This document shows positions 1-6,750 of a stretch of 8,214 nt of DNA, piece after piece. The stretch comes from Desulfobacteraceae bacterium (GTDB lineage Bacteria; Desulfobacterota; DSM-4660; Desulfatiglandales; Desulfatiglandaceae). The stretch is taken from assembly GCA_030642205.1 (NCBI GenBank), contig DAOWOF010000093.1, positions 1 to 8,214 on the forward strand, written 5' to 3'. Made by a program: the position numbers and the translations under genes. How positions within the stretch are numbered: position 1 is the stretch's first letter; every line of letters starts with the position of its first letter. Below the pieces are notes generated by a model. It did not search any database. It had not been told where the DNA came from and saw only the letters and a list, made by a program, of their open reading frames with translations.

Positions 1-1479
1 ATGGAATTATCCGATTTTGAGAAATTGAATCAGGAGCGGACAAAAAAAGGCCAGAATCCATTTGCAAATCCCAGGAATGCCGCTGCGGGATCTTTAAGGC
101 AGCTTGATTTTAGAGTCACAGCCAAAAGGCACTTAAATATGTTTTGCTATGGTGCTGGAGAAATAATTGGTTATCATTTTGAGACTCAGTATGAATTACT
201 GATAGCCTTTAATTCGATGTGGGGATTGCGGGTTAATCGTCCTCATTTTAAGATTTGCCAGGGAATTGATGAAGTGATAGCCTTATGTCATGATTTTGAA
301 GAAAAAAGAAACGATTTTCCTTATGAAATTGACGGAGCTGTCATAAAGGTCAACCAATTAAGATTGCAACATCAACTTGGACAAAAATCGAGAGTTCCAA
401 GGTGGGCCTTTGCCTATAAATTTAAACCTGATCAGGGATGTACCAGGATTCTCAGGATTGAAGTCCAGGTGGGCCGTACCGGTGCCTTAACTCCTGTTGC
501 CCATATGGAACCGGTTGAACTAGGAGGAGTTCTGGTCAAACGGGCTTCACTGCATAATGAGGATGAAATCAATAAAAAGGATATAAGGGAACTTGATGTT
601 GTTATCGTTCAAAGAGCAGGGGATGTGATTCCTGAAGTTGTTAGAGTTGTCAAGTCCAAAAGGTGCGGTAAAGAGAAAAAATTTTTTCTGCCTGCAAGAT
701 GTCCTGCTTGTGGATCAGAGATCATAAAAAATGCAAATGAAGTTACCCTTCGATGCCCTAATGTAAACTGTCCTGCCCAGATTAAAGAATCATTAAAATA
801 TTTTGCCTCAAAAGGTGGCATGAATATTGTTGGCTTGGGTGATAAAATAATTACTCAGTTAATTCAAAAGGAATTGATATCCAGGGAGGCCGATATCTAT
901 TCTTTGGATGTCGATGATTTGCTTAAATTAGATAAGGTTGAAAATAAGGCAGCTCACAACCTTTATCAGGCTATCCTGAATAGTAAATCCGTTATACTTG
1001 CAAAATTTATCTATGCCCTTGGAATCAGGCATGTTGGTGGGCATATTGCCCAGCTTTTGGCAAATCATTATAAATCCATTAAAAAGTTACAGCAATCTAG
1101 TGTGGAGGAGCTGGAATCTATAAAAGGTGTTGGTAATGAAATTGCAAATAGTGTCTCTACCTTTTTTGAAGATGAAGATAACCTGCAAAATATTGAACTA
1201 TTATTGGCGGCTGATGTTCAAATTGAAAATCCAACAGTGAAAGAACCTGGAACGAGAGACAAGATATTTGTTTTAACCGGCATCCTTGATTCCCTGAAAC
1301 GTCTGGAAGCAAAAGCAATGATTGAGGAGAGTGGAGGCAGATTGTCATCATCAATAAGTAGTCGTACTGATTACCTGGTTGTTGGAAGGTCTCCCGGTTC
1401 AAAATTAAATAAGGCTCGTGAATTAGGAATCGATATTCTGGATGAGGGCCAATTTATTAGTATATTAAAGACGTTATAA
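1..1479 (+). CDS. ligA: NAD-dependent DNA ligase LigA, N-terminally truncated by window edge
   Basis: Seals 3'-OH/5'-phosphate nicks in duplex DNA using NAD+ in replication and repair; cytoplasmic. The 492 visible residues cover the second part of the nucleotidyltransferase domain (FANPRNAAAGSLRQ at 21-34, EIDGAVIKVN at 109-118), then the OB fold (VGRTGALTPVA at 158-168, SLHNEDEI at 183-190). A four-cysteine zinc finger follows (C234, C237, C252, C257), then helix-hairpin-helix repeats (about 336-385, with LGIRHVGG and IKGVG turns) and a C-terminal BRCT domain (about 420-492). Complete family members have about 670 residues, so roughly 175 are missing, including the Ia domain and the KxDG adenylation lysine. 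The ATG at base 1 aligns with an internal position and is not the true start. All visible domains look intact. acyP follows after one base, suggesting co-transcription. Identity is very secure. Confidence 0.97.
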   Translation: MELSDFEKLNQERTKKGQNPFANPRNAAAGSLRQLDFRVTAKRHLNMFCYGAGEIIGYHFETQYELLIAFNSMWGLRVNRPHFKICQGIDEVIALCHDFEEKRNDFPYEIDGAVIKVNQLRLQHQLGQKSRVPRWAFAYKFKPDQGCTRILRIEVQVGRTGALTPVAHMEPVELGGVLVKRASLHNEDEINKKDIRELDVVIVQRAGDVIPEVVRVVKSKRCGKEKKFFLPARCPACGSEIIKNANEVTLRCPNVNCPAQIKESLKYFASKGGMNIVGLGDKIITQLIQKELISREADIYSLDVDDLLKLDKVENKAAHNLYQAILNSKSVILAKFIYALGIRHVGGHIAQLLANHYKSIKKLQQSSVEELESIKGVGNEIANSVSTFFEDEDNLQNIELLLAADVQIENPTVKEPGTRDKIFVLTGILDSLKRLEAKAMIEESGGRLSSSISSRTDYLVVGRSPGSKLNKARELGIDILDEGQFISILKTL

Positions 1480-1480
1480 T

Positions 1481-1768
1481 ATGATGGAATACATTCGAGT
1501 ACATCTTCTTATTTATGGAAAAGTTCAGGGTGTCTGGTTTAGGGATTCCACTAGACAAAAGGCTCATGCCCTGGGCATTAGCGGTTGGGTAAAAAACAAG
1601 ATTGATGGAACAGTGGAAGTCCTGGCTGAAGGCCCTGAGAATATTGTAAACGAATTGGTTTCATGGTGTTATATTGGGCCGCCATATGCAAAGGTAGACA
1701 GGATCGAATCAGCCAGAGAGATATATGAAGGCATATTTAATTCTTTTGATATTTTAAGGACATCATAA
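1481..1768 (+). CDS. acyP: Acylphosphatase
   Basis: Hydrolyses the carboxyl-phosphate bond of acyl phosphates such as acetyl phosphate or carbamoyl phosphate; small cytoplasmic enzyme. The 95-residue length fits the family (about 90-100). The phosphate-binding signature GKVQGVWFR is at 13-21, with catalytic Arg21. The second signature GWVKNKIDGTVE is at 35-46, with catalytic Asn39. The family's ferredoxin-like fold is expected. Two Met codons open the frame (1481 and 1484); either could be used, and no clear Shine-Dalgarno is seen. It starts one base after the ligA stop, so translational coupling to ligA is likely. An inverted repeat overlaps its last codons and stop. No metabolic partner gene lies nearby, so the physiological substrate cannot be told from context. 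Confidence 0.95.
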   Translation: MMEYIRVHLLIYGKVQGVWFRDSTRQKAHALGISGWVKNKIDGTVEVLAEGPENIVNELVSWCYIGPPYAKVDRIESAREIYEGIFNSFDILRTS

Positions 1769-1787
1769 AAAAATAATATCAAAAGAA
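1741..1787. repeat. Perfect 13-bp inverted repeat across the acyP stop codon
   Basis: TTCTTTTGATATT at 1741-1753 is exactly complementary to AATATCAAAAGAA at 1775-1787, with a 21-base spacer that holds the last acyP codons and the TAA. In the plus-strand transcript this gives an AT-rich hairpin with only three G-C pairs. No T-run follows; the downstream bases are A-rich. It is therefore not a canonical intrinsic terminator. It could be an mRNA-stability element between acyP and the lipoprotein gene, or a protein-binding palindrome. Confidence 0.55.
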
Positions 1788-1813
1788 AGAGTCAAAATTA
1801 ATAAAAAAGTGAA

Positions 1814-1818
1814 AAGGA
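1814..1818 (+). promoter_or_regulatory. Ribosome binding site favouring the ATG start of the lipoprotein gene
   Basis: AAGGA lies five bases upstream of the ATG at 1824. The upstream GTG at 1809 would place this site inside the coding region and has only A-rich sequence before it. The ATG is therefore the more likely start. Confidence 0.6.
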
Positions 1819-1823
1819 ACCCT

Positions 1824-2738
1824 ATGGCAAGGCAAATTACAATTCTGGTAATTTTTTTAATGGCAATTTCAGGCTGTGGATCGACAACTCCTTTAGTTAA
1901 TAAAATTGCTCCTGATATTTTAAAAAAGCAATTTAAGAAGAATAAACAACAATTGAAAAAAAATGTAATGGTTCTTCCTCTGGTTGATTATTCTGAATTG
2001 GAGCCGGATACGGTTGATCAGGCTACATCATTTCTAGTTAAAGCCTTACAACAATCACCCAATATGATCGTGCATCAGTCAAAAAAAAATATGTTTTTGC
2101 CCTCTGAAATAAAGGGAACAGAATTTGGTATGGTGACACCAGCCCGAATTATTACCACGGCCGATAAAGAAAATATGCATGCCCTTATTATCTCGATTCT
2201 TTATCCTATAGAGAGAATAAATAAAGAAAAAGGTATCTGGCCTTATAAAAAGGATTATACTGTTTTTGAGGTAACTGTGTTTTTGAAAGTGGTGGATGTT
2301 ATTAATAAAGGGCTATATTTAACCAGCAGTGAATCAGAAAAGATATCTATTCCTGTCAGCAAGGGATTCAGCCAAAAGAAAGAGATTCTTGATGACAAAT
2401 TATTAATCAAAGCAGTTCAAAAAATATTTAGCCTCCAGGCCATTAAAGTAATAAGAAAACTTGCTGAGACGCCTTGGTCAGGCAGGATCATAGCCCTTAA
2501 TAATAATCACGTCGTTATAAATGCGGGAAAAGATATAGGCATTTCCGTTGATCAACTATTTTCAGTTTATTCCAGAGGTGCTTCAATCAATTGCTATGAT
2601 GGGAAGACAATGGAAATCCTGGGAAATAAGGCTGGTCTTATTAAAGTGAGGTCATTATCTGAAAAGCGGTCAAAGGCAATTATTCAGTCGGGAGGCCCAT
2701 TTATTGCGGGTCAGGTTATCAGACCTTTTTATCCATAG
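1824..2738 (+). CDS. Putative lipoprotein with FlgT-like C-terminal domain
   Basis: Exact function unknown. From the ATG at 1824 it has 304 residues; an in-frame GTG at 1809 would add five. A hydrophobic signal segment runs into the lipobox AISGC, with lipidated Cys18 (ATG numbering) followed by Gly, so outer-membrane sorting is likely. After a Lys-rich stretch comes an alpha/beta segment at about 48-85 (starting VMVLPLVDYSELEPDT) in the style of CsgG/TolB-like periplasmic modules. The C-terminal 85 residues (about 217-303) show VVINAGKDIGI, FSVYSRG, LGNKAGLIKV and a final AGQVIRPF. This pattern resembles the C-terminal beta domain of FlgT and related envelope proteins. No flagellar or curli genes are adjacent. 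It follows acyP by about 55 bases, so it may be the last gene of the ligA-acyP unit. The lipoprotein call is firm; the FlgT-like label rests on pattern memory. Confidence 0.75.
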   Translation: MARQITILVIFLMAISGCGSTTPLVNKIAPDILKKQFKKNKQQLKKNVMVLPLVDYSELEPDTVDQATSFLVKALQQSPNMIVHQSKKNMFLPSEIKGTEFGMVTPARIITTADKENMHALIISILYPIERINKEKGIWPYKKDYTVFEVTVFLKVVDVINKGLYLTSSESEKISIPVSKGFSQKKEILDDKLLIKAVQKIFSLQAIKVIRKLAETPWSGRIIALNNNHVVINAGKDIGISVDQLFSVYSRGASINCYDGKTMEILGNKAGLIKVRSLSEKRSKAIIQSGGPFIAGQVIRPFYP

Positions 2739-2812
2739 TAAGGTAAGGAGTTGTCTGGAAATAAGCTGGACAATATCGTGCTCAGATTTAGATTAGAAGG
2801 ATGCCTTGATTA

Positions 2813-4513
2813 CTATTCCAGAGAACCCCTAAGCATCTCTTTAGCGTGAATTTTTGCGGATGATGTTATTTTACGTCCGCCTAAAAGTCGTGCGATTTCG
2901 CTAACTCGTTCTTCCTGGCATAGTTTGGATATGATGGTTTGGGTTCTTTTGCCAATAATATCCTTTCTAACCACAAGATGGTTTAATCCCTGGCTGGCGA
3001 TTTGTGGCAAATGCGTAATACATAAGATCTGATGAAATTTTGATAAATCCAGAAGCTTTTTACCTACAATTTCTGCCGTAGCGCCGCTAATCCCCGCATC
3101 GACCTCATCAAAAATAAGCGTTTCAACAGAGGCCTTCTTTGCCATTATAGTTTTAAGAGCCAGGATTATTCTCGATAATTCACCTCCAGATGCAATCTTT
3201 ATCAGAGGCTTCAGGTCTTCTCCAGGGTTGGTGGTAATCAAAAATTCAATTTGATCAAATCCATCAGGCCCAGGGCCTTTTCCTTCAACTTCCGCGCAAT
3301 TTCTGTAATCTATCTCTGATTTATAAAAGTGGACCTGAAAAAGAGCCTGCGGGATATTTAGCTGATGAAGCTCTTTTTCCACTGCCCTGGATAATTTTTC
3401 AGAAGATTTGATCCTTTGTTTAGAGAGGCTAATTCCTTTTTCCCATAGATCTTGCTCTAATATCTTTTTTTTCCTTGTTAATTGGTCCATCTGCTCATTT
3501 ATTTCATTCAAATCAGATAACTCAGAGGATAAATTGTTTCTATATTTAATGATATCTTGTATAGAGGTTCCAAATTTACGTTTAAGGCTGTTAATCAGTT
3601 CAAGCCTGTCCAGAACTTTTTCCAGACTCTCGGGGTCTGAATTTATTGTTCTTTTATAATCCCTGAGTACAAAAGAGATATCCTCCAATCTTGCTTCAAT
3701 TTCATTTAGTTCCTCCATAATATTTTTGAGCTGGGAGTCTATCCGGGTTCCTTTGGACAATTTTTTGGAAAATTGAGATAGGATTGATAGAATTGAATCT
3801 CGCTTTTCATATAAAAGCAGATATCCTTCAGAAACAATTTCCAGGAGTTCGCCTGATTGTTCAAGTTTTCGTTTTTCATTGGCCAGGTTATTATCTTCAC
3901 CTGCTCTTAATTGAGCGCTGTCAATTTCCCTGATTTGAAACTGTATCAAATCGTGCCTTTTAATGGTGGATTCAATTTGCTTTTCAAGCTCATGAATTTT
4001 CTTTTTAAGCTTACTGAACTGATTAAAAATTATTTTGTATTTCTTTCGACTATCAATAAGATCTCCGAAGTCATCCAGTAAATTAAGATGATTATCAGCT
4101 TTTAGGAGACGCTGATGTTCATGCTGGGCTGATATGCTTATGAGTGATGTACTCAAGCGGGATAACATATTCAAGGTGGCCATGGAGCCATTAATAAAGA
4201 TCCTGCTTCTACCTTCTCTTGAGATGCATCTTTTAATCAGCAAGTCTCCATCAAAGGTGATTCCAAATTCGGATAGGATATTTGTTAATAGGCGGTTTTC
4301 AGGAAATGTGAAAAGGGCTTCTATTTCTGCTTCTGCACATCCACTTCGAATAAGATCAGTAGATGCACGGGTACCCAAAATTAAATTCATGGCATTAATA
4401 ATAATGGATTTTCCAGCCCCTGTTTCTCCTGAGAGGATGTTGAGGGATGAGCTGAGGCTCATTTGTAGTTGTTTAATGATTGCAAAATTAGAAATGTTTA
4501 GTTGGACAAGCAT
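2813..4513 (-). CDS. recN: DNA repair protein RecN (SMC-like ATPase)
   Basis: Cytoplasmic SMC-like ATPase that acts early in recombinational repair of double-strand breaks, binding DNA ends and helping RecA-dependent pairing. The protein has 566 residues; E. coli RecN has 553. The N-terminal head opens with the typical LNISNFAII and has Walker A GETGAGKS at 29-36 and a Q-loop type AQHEHQRLL at 129-137. Two charged coiled-coil stretches (about 155-285 and 325-385) surround the tip. The C-terminal head has the ABC signature ASGGELSR at 441-448, Walker B LIFDE at 466-470 and the H-loop CITHLPQIAS at 498-507. All catalytic motifs are intact. The start lies 11 bases after the pilB stop; the nearest GGGAG is inside the end of pilB, so coupled translation is plausible. 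It ends convergently with the lipoprotein gene. No SOS box is seen directly upstream, as expected for an internal operon gene. Confidence 0.97.
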   Translation of the reverse strand: MLVQLNISNFAIIKQLQMSLSSSLNILSGETGAGKSIIINAMNLILGTRASTDLIRSGCAEAEIEALFTFPENRLLTNILSEFGITFDGDLLIKRCISREGRSRIFINGSMATLNMLSRLSTSLISISAQHEHQRLLKADNHLNLLDDFGDLIDSRKKYKIIFNQFSKLKKKIHELEKQIESTIKRHDLIQFQIREIDSAQLRAGEDNNLANEKRKLEQSGELLEIVSEGYLLLYEKRDSILSILSQFSKKLSKGTRIDSQLKNIMEELNEIEARLEDISFVLRDYKRTINSDPESLEKVLDRLELINSLKRKFGTSIQDIIKYRNNLSSELSDLNEINEQMDQLTRKKKILEQDLWEKGISLSKQRIKSSEKLSRAVEKELHQLNIPQALFQVHFYKSEIDYRNCAEVEGKGPGPDGFDQIEFLITTNPGEDLKPLIKIASGGELSRIILALKTIMAKKASVETLIFDEVDAGISGATAEIVGKKLLDLSKFHQILCITHLPQIASQGLNHLVVRKDIIGKRTQTIISKLCQEERVSEIARLLGGRKITSSAKIHAKEMLRGSLE

Positions 4514-4524
4514 ATTGCTTAGGG

Positions 4525-6336
4525 TTACTCCCAGGTAACTCTGAGAACTTCCTGGTAAGTGGTTTTTCCTTCCAGTAACTTTTTGATGGCATTTTCTCGT
4601 AAGGTTATCATCCCCTCTTTTCTGGCCTGATTACGAAGGATTTTGATATCTAGCGTGGAAGAGGTTATTTTTTTTATGGATTCTGTGAAAGGAAGCATTT
4701 CGTGAATTCCAGTCCTTCCAAAATAACCAGTACCACGGCATTTTGGACAGCCCTTTCCCCTGTAAAGTGTAAGAGAACCCTTTTTAGGTCGGCATAAGCC
4801 CATAGAAGCCAGCTCGGAATAATCTATCTCAAAGCCTTCTTTACAATGATTACAAATCTGGCGTATCAAACGCTGGGCCAAAATGCCGATAAGAGTGGAT
4901 TGTATGAGGAAATGGGGAACGCCGAGATCTAAAAGGCGTACAATAGCAGATGGTGCATCATTGGTATGTAAGGTAGAAAGGACAAGGTGGCCTGTTAAGG
5001 CAGCTTGTATACCATTTTCTGCTGTTTCAAGGTCCCTCATTTCACCAATCATAATGATATCGGGATCCTGTCTGAGAATATTTCTGAGTATAGAGCCAAA
5101 TGTAATTCCCAGGGCAGGTTGCATAGCGATCTGGTTGAAGTCGGGATGTACCATTTCAATTGGATCCTCAACCGTGGTGATATTAACCTCAGGGGTTGAA
5201 AGAAATTTAAGGGTTGAATAGAGAGTTGTTGTTTTACCACTACCAGTAGGGCCACAAACCAGGATAATCCCATGGGGCATATTAATTGCCTTTTTATAGA
5301 GGACTAAATCTTCGGGAGTAAAGCCCAGTTTGTCATGATCCTGAAAAAGGATGTCAGGATCCATTATCCTCATGACAATTTTTTCACCAAAGGCTACTGG
5401 TATGGTGGAGACCCTGATTTCTGCCTCTACACCTCCCTTATCGGTTTTAATACGACCGTCCTGGGGCCTTCTTTTTTCGGCCATATCAAGCCGTGCCAGA
5501 TTTTTGAGGCGGCTCAGTATGGCAGAGTGAACATTTTTAGGAAGTTTATACACTGTATGAAGGGCGCCGTCAATACGCATCCTTACCATGCTGATTTCTC
5601 TTTTAGGTTCAATGTGGACGTCACTTGCCCTTTGGTCAAAAGCGTAGCTTAAGAGATGGTTGACTGCATAAATAATATGTTGATCATCTGAAGGGAGTTC
5701 ATCTCCGGATTTTAGTTGTATATATTGCTCTAAATTTCCCAGGTCAACAGAAGGACCACTGAACTGATGTTCTGCGGCCTGAATTGAGCGTTTAAAGCCG
5801 AAAAATTCGTTAAGCAGCTTGATTATTTCGGTTTTTGTGCTGACAATGGGTTGCACCTGCATTTTGCTGGCCCTGGAGATGTCTTCGATTGCCTCTATAT
5901 CAAATGGATTTGGAGTTGCGACAATCAAAAGATCGTTCTTGATCTCAATAGGCACCATCAAATGTTTCATGGCAAAGGTATGAGGGATTGTTCCTGTTAC
6001 AAGATTGAGATCCAGTTTTAAGGGATCAATTTTTTTAAATGGAAGGTTCCAGTATTTTGCCAGGGCCTGATATATCTTTTCCTCATCAAGGGTGTTTTCA
6101 GGATTATTAATTTGATCTTGAGATATCGCAATTATTACATCTATAATTGAAATTGGTGCCAATATCCTTGATTTTGAAGATGCTGAGGCCTGTTTGGTGT
6201 CTCGTAATTGCTCTAACTTTCTTTTGGCACCTGCTTTTTTTATGAGGATCACGCGTTTTTGATCTTCATCAATAAGGCCAATTTTTAATAGGCTTTTTAA
6301 AATATTATCAGGGGATAGGGGGTCAGTGTTTTTCAT
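4525..6336 (-). CDS. pilB: PilB/GspE-family type IV pilus assembly ATPase
   Basis: Cytoplasmic hexameric ATPase that powers pilin polymerisation in type IV pili or pseudopilin assembly in type II secretion. The protein has 603 residues. An N-terminal MshEN-like region (about 11-180) is followed by the N2 domain (RASDVHIEP at 237-245, RRPQDGRIKT at 289-298). The motor core has Walker A GPTGSGKT at 362-369, the Asp box TTVEDPIE at 387-394, Walker B DPDIIMIGE at 424-432 and the His box TGHLVLSTLHTNDA at 448-461. Two Cys pairs (C495/C498 and C530/C533) form the usual zinc-binding site. The nucleotide site looks fully functional. Linkage to pilY1 favours PilB over GspE, but the family alone cannot separate them. 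AGCAGG precedes the start by four bases. It lies 12 bases after the small exported gene and 11 before recN. The N-terminal c-di-GMP motifs are degenerate. Confidence 0.9.
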   Translation of the reverse strand: MKNTDPLSPDNILKSLLKIGLIDEDQKRVILIKKAGAKRKLEQLRDTKQASASSKSRILAPISIIDVIIAISQDQINNPENTLDEEKIYQALAKYWNLPFKKIDPLKLDLNLVTGTIPHTFAMKHLMVPIEIKNDLLIVATPNPFDIEAIEDISRASKMQVQPIVSTKTEIIKLLNEFFGFKRSIQAAEHQFSGPSVDLGNLEQYIQLKSGDELPSDDQHIIYAVNHLLSYAFDQRASDVHIEPKREISMVRMRIDGALHTVYKLPKNVHSAILSRLKNLARLDMAEKRRPQDGRIKTDKGGVEAEIRVSTIPVAFGEKIVMRIMDPDILFQDHDKLGFTPEDLVLYKKAINMPHGIILVCGPTGSGKTTTLYSTLKFLSTPEVNITTVEDPIEMVHPDFNQIAMQPALGITFGSILRNILRQDPDIIMIGEMRDLETAENGIQAALTGHLVLSTLHTNDAPSAIVRLLDLGVPHFLIQSTLIGILAQRLIRQICNHCKEGFEIDYSELASMGLCRPKKGSLTLYRGKGCPKCRGTGYFGRTGIHEMLPFTESIKKITSSTLDIKILRNQARKEGMITLRENAIKKLLEGKTTYQEVLRVTWE

Positions 6337-6348
6337 ATTGCCTGCTTA

Positions 6349-6678
6349 TTAATCCATTTCTGCCAGTACTTTTGCTTTGCTTGCTTCCTGGTGGATAATT
6401 ATTTTTTCGGATCTCCAGGGATGTGTGTTCCTGTCTGATATATAAACGCTTACAATACTACCTACTTGCAGGTCAAATGCGCTTCCTGGTGTGGAGTCAT
6501 TTTCATTATCTTGGATTAATACCATCCCCACCAGGAAAGTATGATCCTTTACCTGGATAATGCTATTTTCATGAGCCAGCTCAATTATTTTGCCTTTAAG
6601 CACATTTTCGGCGTAAACTATTGGAACCCTCATAAAAAGCATAAAGATTAAAAAGGTCAGGCATAAAATATTTTTCAT
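6349..6678 (-). CDS. Small exported protein of unknown function
   Basis: I do not recognise this 109-residue protein. Residues 1-23 form a signal peptide: MKN, a long hydrophobic core, then VYA as a signal peptidase I site before Glu24. The mature chain of about 86 residues alternates short beta-type stretches (LKGKIIEL, SIIQVKDHTFLVG, GSIVSVYIS, EKIIIH) with a Gly-Asp-Ser loop near 58-67. This suggests a small beta-barrel or OB-like fold in the periplasm. Cys6 lies before the hydrophobic core, so it is not a lipobox cysteine. The start is supported by GGAGA seven bases upstream (6686-6690). Its position between pilY1 and pilB, 12 bases before pilB, suggests a pilus-related role such as aiding PilY1 export or assembly; that is inference only. 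Confidence 0.8.
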   Translation of the reverse strand: MKNILCLTFLIFMLFMRVPIVYAENVLKGKIIELAHENSIIQVKDHTFLVGMVLIQDNENDSTPGSAFDLQVGSIVSVYISDRNTHPWRSEKIIIHQEASKAKVLAEMD

Positions 6679-6685
6679 TACATTA

Positions 6686-6690
6686 TCTCC
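6686..6690 (-). promoter_or_regulatory. Ribosome binding site of the small exported protein gene
   Basis: GGAGA on the minus strand, seven bases before the ATG at 6678-6676. It supports that start and shows the gene is translated independently of pilY1, whose stop is over 70 bases upstream. Confidence 0.7.
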
Positions 6691-6714
6691 ATTCTTTAAT
6701 TATATATGGTGGTT

Positions 6715-6747
6715 ACAAGGCATTGACCATAAAGGCCAATGCCTTGT
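6715..6747 (-). repeat. Strong intercistronic hairpin after pilY1
   Basis: ACAAGGCATTG at 6715-6725 is exactly complementary to CAATGCCTTGT at 6737-6747. After one A/C mismatch, two further pairs (CC/GG) close on an ATAAA loop. The stem begins three bases after the pilY1 stop codon. In the minus-strand transcript it is followed by AACCACCATATATAAT and not by a U-run. It is therefore a poor intrinsic terminator and more likely an mRNA 3'-end stabiliser, processing site or leaky attenuator that sets pilY1 apart from the downstream pilB-recN genes. Confidence 0.7.
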
Positions 6748-6750
6748 TTG

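Noticed and set aside
1..3. ATG at base 1 as the true start of ligA
   Set aside because: It aligns inside the nucleotidyltransferase domain. A start here would lack the adenylation lysine and about 175 residues.
2739..2812. Possible bidirectional terminator between the convergent lipoprotein and recN genes
   Set aside because: Only a weak 5-6 pair stem (TTGTCT with GGACAA, about 11-base loop) is present, with no T-run on either strand.
3408..5652. Plus-strand open frames of 64-134 codons inside recN and pilB
   Set aside because: They lie antisense to well-supported genes with intact motifs and encode no recognisable protein pattern.
6661..6663. Lipidated cysteine at residue 6 of the small exported protein
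   Set aside because: Cys6 precedes the hydrophobic core, whereas a lipobox follows it. VYA before Glu24 fits signal peptidase I.
6693..6702. TATAAT hexamer as a confident promoter for the small gene
   Set aside because: The -10-like hexamer is clear, but no TTGACA-like box lies 16-18 bases upstream. The region is AT-rich, so the match may be chance.
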